In this document: positions 22,789-34,800 of the stretch, in pieces | Layout of the letters: each line of letters starts with the position of its first letter | Position numbering within the stretch: the first letter of the stretch is position 1 | Assembly (NCBI GenBank): GCA_050084515.1 | Contig: CM114274.1 | Location: forward strand, 2,666,001 to 2,730,000 | Reading direction: 5' to 3' | Length of the DNA stretch: 64,000 nt | Source: Blasia pusilla | Lineage: Eukaryota > Marchantiophyta > Marchantiopsida > Blasiales | Position numbers and translations under genes: made by a program | Notes under the pieces: model-generated | The model's input: the letters and a program-made list of their open reading frames with translations, nothing else | Told to the model about the DNA's origin: nothing | The model's database searches: none

Positions 22789-23499
22789 AGAAGATTGATG
22801 TCCTCATCAACGCAAACTTTTTTTAATGTTAAGTTCTGGGAAGCCGATCCCTTAACACTGAATCGCGTTCTGGTAGCTAACCCGTAATTCCACTTTTGGC
22901 TTAAGTCTTAGGCTGTTGCTTGGGGCACTTAGAATTATTAGCTTCTTCACTTCAATAAGCCTAGACCAGTTCTGCAGAACTAATCTAAACTATCAAAATA
23001 AGCTAACTAAGTGTGCAACCTAACACTTCGCGCACTATTTGTAAACAACCCCTGTTTACCTAGCCAACTCGTACTACTTTTAGGTCACTCGTATTTTACT
23101 TAGTCGAGTCACTAAGTTCACTCATGCAACATGAATGAGATAACCACAAACCCCAAGATAGATGAATCTGCCCTGTCGACGTTAGAACGGGTCCAAATGC
23201 TAGTACGTCAACACTTGGTCCTGATCTAGATGCCTTATCCGAATACAAGCTCTCACCTCAAATACTCATTGTTTGGCCTCCTTGACTTACACCTTAAGCA
23301 TATGAAGAACTACTCATTGCGGTGCACTACCAAACTTAAAATCAAAATCACTAGCATCAGATCTCCAAATCCATGCATTCTTTATTGCAACAACTAAACT
23401 TTTCTAGTTACAACGGGTTACCGGCCCAAGTTTCCTAGTCACAAGTTATGTCCTTTGCTTCACCATGTACATACATATGTGCCTCTCTTGCATCCATTT

Positions 23500-23647
23500 G
23501 AAGTCTTGCAATGCCTCTTGCGCGTGTTCAAGATCTGGCTTGGCAATCTAAGTCGCCTCTTTCACATGGTAGCCTTTCCACTTGACCAAGTACTCGTACT
23601 TGGCGGCTCTACGTGTGGAACGCACAATGGTCTCCACCTCGAACTTT
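23500..23647 (-). pseudogene. Chromodomain of the chromovirus
   Basis: Minus-strand reading gives FEVETIVRSTRRA, KYEYLVKWKGYHVKEAT, a TAG stop at 23,550-23,548 where tryptophan is expected, then IAKPDLEHAQEALQDF. This is the chromodomain pattern (E.E.I...R......YLVKWKGY....W....L..A...L..F). Chromodomains at the integrase C-terminus direct chromoviruses to marked chromatin. The single stop disables this copy. An insert of about 1.5 kb separates it from the integrase. Confidence 0.88.
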
Positions 23648-23659
23648 GATTCCTCATTT

Positions 23660-25190
23660 CTGATGACCACTGTCATTTAGTAGAATCATCGGCTATATAA
23701 ACTCCTCTATCCTTAAGTGTTAGAGATAGTTTTATTAGTATTAAGTAAATTAGCCTAAGAAATTGAAATTCCCATGTTTAAACCTCTTTAGGGTGACTCA
23801 TTTGCAAGGGCCCAACTTTAGAAAAAAAGATAATAATAAAAGATGGAATTAGAAAAGTAAAAAAGTGGGGTTGGTGCTTTGATAAAACAAAAGCAAAAGT
23901 AGTCTTGGTTGATGGCTAAGGTTGGTGGGGTAGTTTGGAAGATATGAAGGGAGTAAAAGAGGATATTTTGGAAGAGATAAGAGGTAATCTAATTGTGTTA
24001 AAATGTGATTGGCTAAGCCTTGAGAGGAAGTCATGTGGCACAAGATAAGATTAGCCCCATTTTGTACTCTTGTAGATCCCTTGTGAGTATATAAAGAGGA
24101 GGGACCTTCAAGGGTTCATCACCTTCTACTTCACATCTTGAGTCTCTTGTGTCACTCTTGAGTGTATGGCTTTGGGATTGCTTGCTCTTCCAATGAGAGT
24201 GGATTACCTTTCTTGGCCGGGAGAGTAACTTGACCTTGGTCTATTCTTCGAGAGTTTTCTAGAGTATGGTATGTATGGAGATGAGAGACTTGTCATCTTA
24301 GATGAGTTTAGTCATATTAGAAATAGATGATGGCTTGTTATTTTCCCAATAAGAGTGGATTACCCCTCTTGGGAGAGCAACTCCGCCAAATCCCATTCTA
24401 GAGGAGAGTAGAGGATGTTTGTTAAGTATGGATAGGGGTGGAGCACGAGTTGTGCCGGATTTTCCTTTCCTTAACCCGTGCCATGTCAAGATTCTCTTTG
24501 TAGATAGGCACTGGTTCACTCGCTATTTAGTTTATCACTTTGGCGACGCGTTCATGAACCAAGTAATGTAATGTCCAACTCTGATGATTCTTCCTATAGT
24601 CACGTATGGAAGGACATGGGATTGCAATTTATATGTCCTTATATAGCTATCCATGGACGTCAATCGGCCTTCTCGAGTTGGGTTAAACACTAGTTGTGCT
24701 ATTTTTCTTGTGTACAAACGTAAAGTAGTTTACAGAGATTTCATAGTTAAGAATTTTGGGATTCCATGTTCTGAAGAAGTGATCGCCTGGGCACTACCAT
24801 TCGTGATTCCTGTCGTAAGATAATGGAGAGTTTACATAATAATTTTGTATTGAAAAAGGAGAAATTCTTATAGAGTTTGACTTGCATCAACCACGTCTAC
24901 TGCAGTTAGAAGGTCCACCCTTACTCGAAGAAAGACTCTCGACACGACAAATGATGCTTCCACTAAGAGATTTTTGAGGCGGTAGATTATGTTTGCAAGT
25001 TGGACTCTTATCAAGATGACTTTTGGGAGTACTTCATCAATGGGAACTGAGGAAGTTGAGGATCTTCTCCGAACTTTGACAACATTGTTAAGCCAGCAAG
25101 GTTTAACTTGCATCAACCACATGTGCTGCAGCTAGAAGGTCCGCCCTTACTCGAAGAAAGGATCTCGACACGAAAATGGTTATGGTCTCA
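23660..25190. other. Insertion between integrase and chromodomain of the chromovirus
   Basis: About 1.5 kb interrupts the polyprotein. It contains a TATA-like box (24,088-24,096, TATATAAAG) and two related segments around gagtggattacc (24,189 and 24,353). A 68-bp sequence at 24,880-24,947 recurs at 25,106-25,173. A TG start at 23,718 could be an LTR end, but I found no convincing opposite end. No coding content recognised. Confidence 0.5.
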
Positions 25191-25346
25191 ACACAATCCT
25201 TCGTCCAGACGCACATTGTCTTGAAGACACTTCTTCAATAATGACACATGGAAAGTCGGATGAATCAGGAACTCGTTTGGCAACTCCAAAGTGTACACAC
25301 CCTCAAACGGCTTTGCCCTGATCACATACAGTCCTGCATACTTGGT

Positions 25347-26157
25347 TCACAATTTCGCGGACAATTCCTTTGGAAGAGTGAGATTCTTTACACTCAGCCA
25401 CACTTGTTCCCCAACTTGGAAACTCACTTGGCGCCGACTTTTGTTAGCATGCTTCACGTACCTTAGTTGAGCCTTGGCAAGACTTCTCCTTGCTCGCTCT
25501 TGTCGTTCATGCATTTCCACTAACAAACATTCCGCCATTGCTTGACGAGTGTGTGCCGATGTAGCGCCCCTCGAAAGGGCCAAGTCAAGAGGCCCTTCTG
25601 GTTCTCTTTGATACGTGAGAAGAAACGAAGATTCTATGATTACGGAATGCTTGGTCGAGTTGTAGTAACACTCAGCCATACTTATCCACTTTGCCCAATC
25701 TCTTTGGTCCGCACTCACATAATTCCTTAAGTACTGGTTCACGACCGAGTTTACTTTTTTCGTTTGCCCATTCGTTGGATGATGGAAGGCCATACTAAAG
25801 CTGAGTTTGGTCGTGATCCTCCTGAATAGATATTTCCAAAAGGCACTGGTAAACTTTGGATCTCGATTGGACACAATACTCCTAAGAAATCCGTGAGCTC
25901 GCCACCAACCATCCACGAACAATCGAGAGGTTGTGTAGGCCGTTGCAGAATCTCTCATCGGCACAAAACCTCCCCAACTTGCTTAATCGATCAACTATCA
26001 CAAGTATAGCGTTGTATCCCTCATATTTCGGAAGACTCATAATGAAATCCATGTTAATGCTTTGCAAGGGTCCCTCTGGGATCGGCAAAGGACAAAGTAA
26101 GCCCTGCTTCTTTGCATAAGAAACTTTGTTTGCCTGACAGGTCACGCAGGTCTTCAC
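25347..26157 (-). pseudogene. Chromovirus integrase
   Basis: Two overlapping minus-strand frames. The first has CVTCQANK (end of the zinc-binding domain; its His pair is missing), a INMDFIMSLPK core start with the first catalytic Asp, and VIVDRLSK. The second has IVSNRDPKFTSAFW with the second Asp, then HPTNGQTKKVN where the family has QTERVN, so the third catalytic residue is lysine instead of glutamate. The tail includes VSFQVGEQVWLSVKNLTLP and then KLYAGLYVI-type sequence to about 25,200. A frameshift near 25,965 separates the frames. The enzyme is dead as read. Confidence 0.9.
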
Positions 26158-26458
26158 ATATTGAGCAAGTCAGTTGCTTCGGTGTTACGGGATCCTGGGT
26201 CTTAAAATACTTGAGCGATATGTTATCGGTGAATACTTGAGTCTTGTGAAGTCGTAGATAGTGACGCCACTTCCTCAAGCAATGAACCACCGTGAACAAC
26301 TCTTTCTCATGAATGGGCCATCTCCTTTCGATGTCGCTAAGCTTCTTGCTCTTGTATGCTACAGGTCTCCCTTTTTGCACCAACATTCCTGCAATCGCGA
26401 AATCACTAGCATCACTATGCTCCTCGAACGAATGGTCAAACTCTGGCAGCTTCAACAC
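26054..26458 (-). pseudogene. Chromovirus RNase H (C-terminally deleted)
   Basis: Starts LKLPEFDHSFEEHSDASDFAIAGMLVQ, continues KKLSDIERRWPIHEKELFTVVHCLRKWRHYL and TQVFTDNISLKYF, giving the DAS, E and TDN catalytic words. After TQDPVTPKQL (about 26,180) the text jumps directly to the integrase zinc-binding end in another frame, so the connection region and the integrase H2 half, probably a couple of hundred residues, are deleted. Confidence 0.88.
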
Positions 26459-26467
26459 TGGTTCTTG

Positions 26468-27566
26468 CTAGAGGATCTCCTTCACTTGGTTGAACGCTTT
26501 ATCCACTTCCTCAGTCCATGTTGTGTTGCCAAACTTGGCGGTCAAATCTGTGAGAGGTTTCACTATTCCTGAAAAGTTCTTCACATATGTCCGGTAAAAC
26601 TGGATCGCTCCGTTGAACCTCCTCATCCCCTTCACAGTGGAAGGAGGTTCCCATTTGGCAATCGCGGTTTCTTTCTCCATGTTTAGACTCACTCCATCTA
26701 CACTAACCACATGCCCCAAGAACTTGATCTTCGTTAAACCGAACTCACTCTTATCTGTATTTGCATACAGCTTGTTCGCCTTGAGTTTCTCAAACACAGT
26801 CTTCAAATGTTGAGCATACTCCTCTAGTGTTTAGAAATAGACGAGTATGTCATCTATAGATGATCACAAACTCATCCGCCTCCTTATGAAAGATGGAGTT
26901 CATCAAAGTGGTGAACGTTGGAGGCGCATTACAAAGACTGAAAGGCATTATCACAAACTCCAAAGAACCGTATCTCGTCCTACATGCAGTCTTCTCTACA
27001 TCCGCTTCGGCAATCCAAATCTGATAATATCTTGATTCCAGGTCAATCCAGCTGAAATACTTGGCATCTGACAATCGATCAAAGAGGTCATCCATCCTCG
27101 AAAGAGAGTAGTTATTCCTTACCGTCACTTTATTCAGCGCCCGGTAATCAACACATAGTCTCAACTTTCCATCTTTCTTCTTCACAAAGAGAACAGATGC
27201 TCCATAAGGTGACTTGTTAGTTCGGATGTAACCTCTCTCTAGGAGTTTGCCCAATTTTTTCTTCAACTCAGCAAGTTCTTCTTGATTCAACCTATATGGC
27301 GCCTTTGAAGGTGGTTGAGATCCGAGTATCACCTCTATCTTATGATCAACCGCCCTATGTGGTGGCAACTCAGTCAGAACCTCCTTAGTCAACACACCTC
27401 CAGATTCTTTTACAACTCTCTTGAGTGTTTCAGGGATTCCCCTTGAAGCTGAGTTTTGATCTCTGCATCTCACGCTCGCATCATCCTCCTCTTGTCTCAT
27501 CAAGCAAAGGAATCCTTCCTCTAACTTGGTGAAACTCGTCCTCATGATGGCATTCACCAACTCCAT
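26468..27566 (-). pseudogene. Chromovirus reverse transcriptase
   Basis: Blocks in order on the minus strand: [65 protein letters not shown] (split by me at 20 residues: [14 protein letters not shown] then [13 protein letters not shown]), [14 protein letters not shown] (first catalytic Asp), [17 protein letters not shown]. At 26,850-26,870 the aspartate pair of the YxDD box lies in a different frame from the preceding text: the frame reads VIIYR and stops, whereas IDDILVY is in the next frame. The thumb follows at 26,806-26,468 (SEFGLTKIKFLGHVVS). The frameshift hits the active site. Confidence 0.92.
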
Positions 27567-27693
27567 CTTTCAAGGAACCTCACGAACCAATCTGACGTTC
27601 GTCCGTCTGCCATTAACCAAGACACTCAACCTCAAAGGTCTTCGCCTTAGTTCGACCTCAAACGTATCCAAGAACGTTTTCCCCAAGACTCCA

Positions 27694-28056
27694 TCAATTC
27701 TGTCCATGTCGCAAACCATGAAATTCTCCTTCAACTCGAATACTCCGCATCCCACAACTAGCCCTAAAACCAGCTCTTAGGTCTGGTGGGACTTGCCTCC
27801 CCGCGAATTCTACCCTTATGGGTTCATCTGCCTGAGTGAATGGCAATCCCAAAGTCTTCATGATTCTCGGGCTTAAGAATGAGTGCAAAGCACCTGTATC
27901 AATGAGCAATATCACATCGCAATTAGCAATCTTGGATCCTAGGTAAACCAAATTGGGCGTTCTCTTGGTGACTTGGAGAGATGTATCTAGATCTCCCGCC
28001 AATAAGTGCTTAGCAGCAAATGCAATCATACTCGGTTTACTAACCTTGGGCCTCAT
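27694..28056 (-). pseudogene. Chromovirus aspartic protease
   Basis: Contains VILLIDTGALHSFLSPRIMKTLGL with the catalytic DTG, the retropepsin pattern (DTGA.H.F) of plant gypsy elements, quoted here only in part as LIDTGALHSFLSP. It lies between gag and RT on the same strand. The start used by the frame (MRPKV) is internal; the segment continues from gag across a stop at about 28,063. Confidence 0.88.
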
Positions 28057-28061
28057 ACATT

Positions 28062-28100
28062 CCTAAGCCATATGCCCAGGTTTCCCATAATTGTAGCAAA
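28062..28100 (-). pseudogene. Degenerate gag zinc knuckle
   Basis: Reads CYNYGKPGHMA, stop, EC. The pattern is C-X2-C-X4-H-X4-C with the second cysteine replaced by tyrosine and a stop codon near the end. Confidence 0.75.
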
Positions 28101-28188
28101 TTACTTTGGCGTTTGCTAACTTCGGGAACAACAGACATCTTGGCTTCGCGCTGAGTTCCACTCGTTTCGCTGCAGGGGCAAGAGACCC

Positions 28189-29070
28189 TCAGTAGTCGCG
28201 CTTACCCCCATTCCAAACCCTCTTGGATGCCCCTTTGTTTTTTGGTAACTTAGAAAAACATTTCGGCTCAAAGGGTTTTTGGTTTTGGACTTCATCGTCC
28301 CCGATCTGCTCCGCTAGCCTCAGAAGCTCCGCGCACGTATGTGGAATGTGAGGCATACAAAAGAGGGCCTTTTCGGCGCTTGGTTTGAGTCCACTTAAGA
28401 GGATCACCTTCTTTGTAAACTCATCGTTGGAAAGTGAGCTCATTTGTGCACTAAACTCTCGCATATAAGCGTTAAGGGATCCGCTTTGGCGCAACCTCAC
28501 AAACTCCATGCCATCGCGATACTCCTGATATCCCGGAGTGAATCGATAACCAATCAACCCCTTGAAATCTTCCCAACTCAAAGTTCTTCCATGGCCCAGA
28601 TGTTCTTTACGGTGAGCCGTCAACCAGTGGAGAGCATGATCCTTCAGAAACGTGACCGCTATAGTCACCTTGTCTTGCTCATCTGCCCTTTGCGCTTTGA
28701 AGTAAAGTTCGCTCACTTTTTGAGAACGCCCCATTCGTGTGAATGGCGTTTGAAAATTTGTCTTACAAAACTTCTTGTCGGAACTAGAGGCTCCATTCAA
28801 CTTGAGTTCTACAATCACCTTGCTCTGTTCGACCATCTGGTTTGCCACCACCTTCATCAAATCCATCATTTGGATATAAAAGGCCGGGTCGTTTGATTTT
28901 AGAGCCAGAGGCCCCGCGGAAAGATTTGCCTTTGGAACATCCTCATGTTTGGGACTCGGCACTTTGTGAGTTGCTATCTCCACCTCTGGCTCACGTTCCA
29001 TCATTGATTCGTCTCTCGACTTTTTTGATTTGACTCGCGGCTTCCTTGGTTCTTCGCCCTTGGTCGCCAT
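28189..29070 (-). pseudogene. Chromovirus gag
   Basis: A 293-codon frame starting MATKGEEPRKPRVKSKK. After a charged N-terminus comes a retrotransposon gag capsid domain: KVSELYFKAQRADEQDKVTIAVTFL (pattern W...FE.YF......D..K...A...L), ALHWLTAHRKE, SWEDFKGLIGYRFTP and RLRQSGSLNAYMREFSAQ. It is followed by KKVILLSGLKPSAE and LLRLAEQIGDDE. The frame is open over its whole length, in contrast to the rest of the element. It sits 130 bp downstream of the primer-binding site in element sense. Position, order and motifs make it certain as gag, though the capsid is slightly short. Confidence 0.9.
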
Positions 29071-29207
29071 TTGCGAGTTCTCGCTTTCTCAGATCTCCTC
29101 CTCGTCTCTTGTGTTCCTCCTCGAGCGTTGCAGTCTTCTAGCCACCTTGAGTCCTTCTCAAACGTCCTGATCTTATACAACCCCAAGTTCATGCTCACCA
29201 AGGATTT

Positions 29208-29219
29208 GCTCTGATACCA
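29208..29219 (-). other. Primer-binding site for initiator-Met tRNA
   Basis: In element sense TGGTATCAGAGC, the canonical site complementary to the 3' end of plant tRNA-iMet, two bases after the LTR. Confidence 0.93.
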
Positions 29220-29221
29220 CG

Positions 29222-30242
29222 TGTAGTGCGCCTACTCTCCTCGAACGTTAATCTTTGTTGTTGCGGATGCGTGCGTTCTGTAAGTCACGCTCTCAACGCT
29301 GATCTACATCCAAACACTCACTCTGGTTAGTCGGGTCTGGATCAGCGGGCTAACTTTCCAGGTTCTTGTCTCGGTCTCTCATCAAGCTCAACCTTCCTAG
29401 TTTCGCGGTTTACAACACATGCAAGTCTCGAAAGACTTGGGACACACTTTCTGGTCAATTCAGGAACCTCAAACGGTATTTCGCGCATGGCGGTTCCATC
29501 TCTTTGATGGACATCCAATGAGTCCCTAACCGAGACTCACACAAAATGAATCACGGGTTGGAATCCAAGTATGGCGTACAAAGTCCACTCCCTTGGATCA
29601 GGTTTGGGTTTCAAGTTCCAATGCCAAACTCCCGTTCCATCTTGTGCCCTTGAGCCAACGTTTGGTGCTCAAAGTTTCAATTCATGTTCCAAGACATCTT
29701 GGAGAGATATCTCCCTTACAAGTACTTCTGGAGATCTCCGGGGTCCCCCTAAGTGGGAAGGATAGCCGGACCCCTCAAAATGGCCCTCAACCCGATTGCT
29801 CTCACAGTTGTTTTTGGCCAATATCTCAACCTCTACTTATGCGTTTGTTAAGATCTTTAGTGCGTTAAAAGCGCCAAAAGATAAGCTTTTGAACGCAACC
29901 TTATTTGTCCCGAATGCATCTTAGAGCTAAACATTATGGTCCGAAATATAGTAAACTTCACCAAACGCTAGTCACATTCCAAAACTGGTTCTTACCTCTT
30001 TGGCGACCAATCTTCCAAGACTCAACTCATCTCAAGTCTTGGTTTGTGTTTGGTCTAGGTTTCTTGGTCACAACCACTAACGCATGAAACGCAAAATTCT
30101 GTTCCTCGTTTCATCTCTTGGACTTTTCCAAGAGACCTTCCAAAAGCCTCTCCAAAGCGAGATCATCGCAGCGTGAGTCCACTTGAGTTTTGATATTATG
30201 GTTGGTGCCTATTTGGTGTTTGTTTGGTTATGAGGGTCGCCA
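29222..30242 (-). repeat. 5' LTR of the chromovirus
   Basis: About 1.02 kb from TGTAGTGCGCCTACTC to ggtcgcca. It aligns with the two halves of the 3' LTR and contains a 150-bp stretch (about 29,550-29,690) missing from it. Divergence between the LTRs is clearly visible, so the insertion is not recent. Confidence 0.88.
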
Positions 30243-31860
30243 CAAAGATTGTGAAGGCATGTAGCTTAAATTTGGTCTCTTCGCCATGCTATCAATTGAG
30301 AGATGTGAGGAATGAGTTACTTATTTAGAGGTACGAGATGGACATTAAGCGCCTCAATTAGTGGGTGACTAAGGGGAAGCATGTTTATGGGGCTTATCAA
30401 GTTCCAAGGACCAAGTGAGGAATCGAGGCCTCCTTAAAGTTGGAGGCATATACAATCATGTGGTACTAAGAATTCTCCAAGGACATAAACACCACGGAGC
30501 CATATTCAAGGTTCTCACCTAAAAAATGAGGGGATGTTTAGTGCCACAAGATCAAGAAACCCAAGCTAGGATTTGGTTGAGCATATGCAGTTTGGAGGCT
30601 CAGTCACGAGCTTCATTACGCAATTTTTGGAGACAATGAGAGTGATTGATGATATGCCAAACATCAACCAAGTCTTCAAATTTGTGGAGGCCATGTTGCC
30701 TAAGTTAAAGAGGATACTGAGAGAGAAGAATACAATACCATAACCAAGTTTGGAAAGCTAAAGATGGTCATTGACATGGTAAACTCAACTAGTTGCAAAT
30801 GATCCAAGTCTTACAAAGAGAGATAAGATGGTCCGAGATACAAAGGAGGGAGCATCATTTGGCAGGGATAACAAGAGGAAATTCAAAAAGACAAGGCCAT
30901 AATAATAGTTGGAAACCAAAAGGTTCAAACCACAGCACGCACCGAGCTCCAAGCAAGGATCAACCTCGAGTGAATTCAAAGAGAAAGGATGTTATGTGTG
31001 CAGAGATTCAAGTCGCTTCAAGCGAGAAAGGTCCTAAAGGTAAGGAAGCCAATATTAGAACGATCCGTCGCAACGAGTTTGATCAACTGCCAAATGCAAG
31101 GATGTTGACTAGGATAAAGTGACTAACTCCCTCATATTTAAAGTGATTGATCAAAAGCCTTTAGGAAATGAGTTGAGGGAAGGAAACAAACCTCCAAATG
31201 ATTTGCATTAGGATGCTAGTGAATGTTTGTTTCTCATTGAGGTACTGAGTATAGGAAAATTTGTGGTTGCTTTGATTAACATAGGGGCAACGTGGAACGT
31301 CCTAGATCCTAAGAAGGTGGAGAGGTTGGGAGTGCCAATATTCGACGTGGACTAATCCCAAATTATGATCTTTGGAGACAGACATTCAAGAACCACCTTG
31401 ACCCTTGGGTTGAACATCAAGATGGTGATTCCAAGAAAAAAACTTAGTTTAGCGCTAGGAAAAAAAAATAGTATGTAGCTTAGGTGGAAGAGAAAAAAAT
31501 TTATCAATTAGATTTTTGTGTAAACATGATGTAATGATTAGATCAACAGAAGCCATACTCAAGGATTTTGTTGATGATGGAAATGCCATGAGGATTCTTC
31601 GAATTCAAAGCACAAATTTCATCCCCAAATTTTGAGGGTTAATCAAATAAAATATGCTGCTCACTTGATTTTGGCTAAGCAAGCTAGTTGAGAAGGATCT
31701 CAAGGATGGCTTCCAATATTCGCATTGGAAACTATGAAGTTTGAATTGAATCAAGTACCACTAAAAGAGGAACTAAAAGGTACTCTCACGCCTAGGATGA
31801 GGAAAATATTGCAAGTGTTAAAGGATTGCTTGATCGGGGAACTTTCGAATCTATCTAATG
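30243..31860 (+). pseudogene. Gag-protease relic of another gypsy-like element
   Basis: Plus-strand fragments. Near 30,970-31,045 KGCYVCRDSSRFKRER resembles a zinc knuckle that has lost its His and last Cys. Near 31,235-31,345 LIEVLSIGKFVVALINIGATWNVLDP is a protease in which the catalytic DTG has become NIG (quote limited here: ALINIGATWNVLDPKKVE). Near 31,740-31,850 ELNQVPLKEELKG resembles the RT linker. Many stops occur. RT and later domains are absent. Confidence 0.5.
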
Positions 31861-34800
31861 AAATTTTGTCTTTTTTATTTACCTAATATTTTAATTGTTT
31901 GTTATTCTGTCTTGCACTATGAATATGGAATTAATTATGAACTAGATGAATATTACTACCTAAGCATAAAAATTTGGCGTGATTTATTTCCTACTCTAAT
32001 GAATCTATCTAGAAATAATCTATTTGATATTGACCACTAAAATTCATTGTGAGCTATGGATTTGTTTTAGAGGATTATGGCATGCATGAGCAAGGAAGTC
32101 TAAATGAACTCAATGATCTATTTATAAACAAAGCATCTTGAGGAGGAATCATTAGCATAAGGGATTACTTGAGGCAAGATTAATGCAAAGATGAAAAAAA
32201 AAACACTAAGAATGCCTACTAGAAGAGAAGGACCCTAGGGCACATGAATTTTTCTCGGAAGAAAAATGAGTAATGAGGATACAATAACTAATACCACAAT
32301 CAGACATGCAAGGATATCTAGTACTTCTTAAAATTTACCTTGCAATCGCAATAGGACTATAAAGAGTCATAGCACAATCACAACAGAACATCATGGTAAA
32401 ATCTCTACCAACCCACAGATTATAAATGTGATCTTCATATATGAAATATTCTTATGAAATCTTAATTATATGGTGTGAATCATTGGCAAAGAAATAACGC
32501 TAATGCAACGAAAATAATTCTCACCCTTATATTCCCCCTTCTCACTTCCTCTCACAAGTATGATTATAATGCAACCTTGTAGAAAAGGAGAAGTGCCAAG
32601 AGTCACAAAGTTGTGTGAAGAATATAACAATGCTGCAAGTATGATACAACCATTTTGTCACTACCCAAAAGTCACAAGTTGATTTGCAAGTTTCGTCATA
32701 ACTTTGCAAGTATTTTCACTTATGACCAACTTGGCTTATTTTTTAATTCTCCTAACTAATAACTTGTTGCACTCGCAAAGAAACTCCTATTCTTAAGAGG
32801 GTAGAGCTTCTTGATTTGCAAACATCTACATGCTTGACACGTGATAATGGGGAAGCAAGAAAATTCTTAGATAGCTTGAGTAACAATTTTTGGGCATCAT
32901 GACTTGGTCTCATGCAAAGCACGTGCTATATACAGTAATATACTAGTAGCCTCAAAGTAGAGTGATAAGAGAACCACAAAACTCTTTCAACTCATAAAGG
33001 TAGTGTTATTTCTTAGAATATAATAAAGGTTACTTTATTAAATTAGAATCGGACTAGACTTTAGGTGCTAAGGGTAATAGATTTGGAAAGATTTAACCTA
33101 GACATTATAGTCTTATATAGTTGGCTAAAAGAAATTTGGACAAAGTAACCTTCAAGATTGGAGGGTATTTATTTCACAAGTTTTTTTACATTATTGCTTA
33201 TGCTGGATAGGCAATACTATAAAATAAAATAGATATCTTAAACACAACAAGAGAATGTTCCAAGTATTGAAAGTGGTACATATTGGTGTTCAAACAACAT
33301 TATATGAAAAAAAAATATCAAATGGTTGTTTTCTTTTCATCTATCAATAAGTGAAAAGATATATGAGATCAATAAATATAAGTCTACTTTTCTAAAATAA
33401 GTCAAAATTAAACCTCGTGTTCCAAATTTTTCAAAACTTTGTTGGAAAAGTGTTTAGATAACACATCCTTGAAATTTTTTGTAATGGAGAAGGATAATAT
33501 CTCTCAAGTTATTCCATGATTCTTACAAAAAGATGCTCACAAGAAAATAGAGTGATTACATGGAAGAAACTTCACATTGCTCAAGTGGCGCTAATGATGT
33601 TTAATAAAGGGAGCAAGCCTAAGATGTGTTAGGCAAAGGTTAGAGTGTGTGTGATATTTCTTATAAATCAAAATCTACTATATGAACTCCTCCAAAGATT
33701 CCATCAAAGTCTTTATACGCAATTAATGTGGTTTTCCTTCTTCTTCTTCAACTTCGTTGGTTAGATGGCTATATTCATATTTATGGTGAAAAGTATCAAA
33801 ATTTAGATTTTATCATGAGAGTTGAGAAATATTTTTAATGAGATTTGCTTCAAATCCAATGGTAAGTGCTACATTGTATATTCTATCAAGTAAATAACTT
33901 TCATTAATCCCTATAGTATTTTTGATAAATGGGAAATCCTACATATCCATTGAAATTAATTACAATCATTGGCTCAAGTATACAAAAGGCACAATATAAG
34001 GAAAGTTAACAGATAATATTGCTAATACTACAGTGTCAAATGGCAATGGATACTATAGATTCCTTTAATAAGTCCAATCTTTACTATTGGTCAACATTAT
34101 TTTTCATACACTTCTTGTGTAAACTTTACATGTAGATCATCAATTGTTGGCTATAATCATACATAAAAGAAACCTTTTGGGAACACGTATTTCATTGCGA
34201 TAATAGAACCACCTATTTTATTCATAATTTTATCCATGCATGGTTTCTTGTGAGACTTTATATCATAATCATATGGTATCTAATCCTCACGAATAATAAC
34301 CGAACTCCTTCCAAGAAGTTAAAATGGAAGTAGAACTTGCTACTTTGAGATACCAACATCTATGAAACTTGCTTGATTTAACACTTGGTAAGAAAATTTT
34401 CAATTGTAGATATATTTGCAATGCGTAGAAGTAAGACGAAGTCGGTAGCCAACAACTATATTGTTTTTGGATATCACAATATAGTATCTATCTATTATAA
34501 AGTGAATATCTTGAGAAGTTTCCAAAGTGATGACTATGAGAAAAATTATTGAGAGAATCATTACCGAAAGTTTTATTTATTAGATAAGATGAAAAATATC
34601 AAGAACATGTTCCCCAAAAATAATGTACTTGAAAAGCATACATGGTGCAAACTATTGGGTATAAATATCATGAACTTCCATCTAATATGTAAGGTGAATA
34701 AAGCTTTGTATAAACTCAAGTAAGAAAATGTTAATTGGCCATAGCGTATCAAGATTAACTATCAAATTATACCATTCAACTTGGAAGTGTGGTTCTACTT

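Larger units (their letters stand above)
14569..30242 (-). mobile_element. Chromovirus-type Ty3/gypsy retrotransposon carrying a nested CACTA element
   Basis: Two LTRs in the same orientation flank a minus-strand gag-protease-RT-RNase H-integrase-chromodomain region. The 5' LTR (29,222-30,242) is followed by an initiator-Met tRNA primer site; the 3' LTR (14,569-22,772) is preceded by a polypurine tract and split by a 7.3 kb CACTA transposon. Without the CACTA the element is about 8.3 kb, in the usual chromovirus range allowing for a further insert of about 1.5 kb between integrase and chromodomain. Flanks do not show a matching 5-bp duplication (ggtca on the left, caaag or similar on the right), so one side may have been rearranged. 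Several catalytic lesions make it non-autonomous. Confidence 0.85.

Noticed and set aside
23718-24750. Solo Ty1/copia-type LTR starting TGTTAGAGATAG
   Set aside because: No CA end with a matching 5-bp duplication (ttaag) could be found, so the boundaries are not supported.
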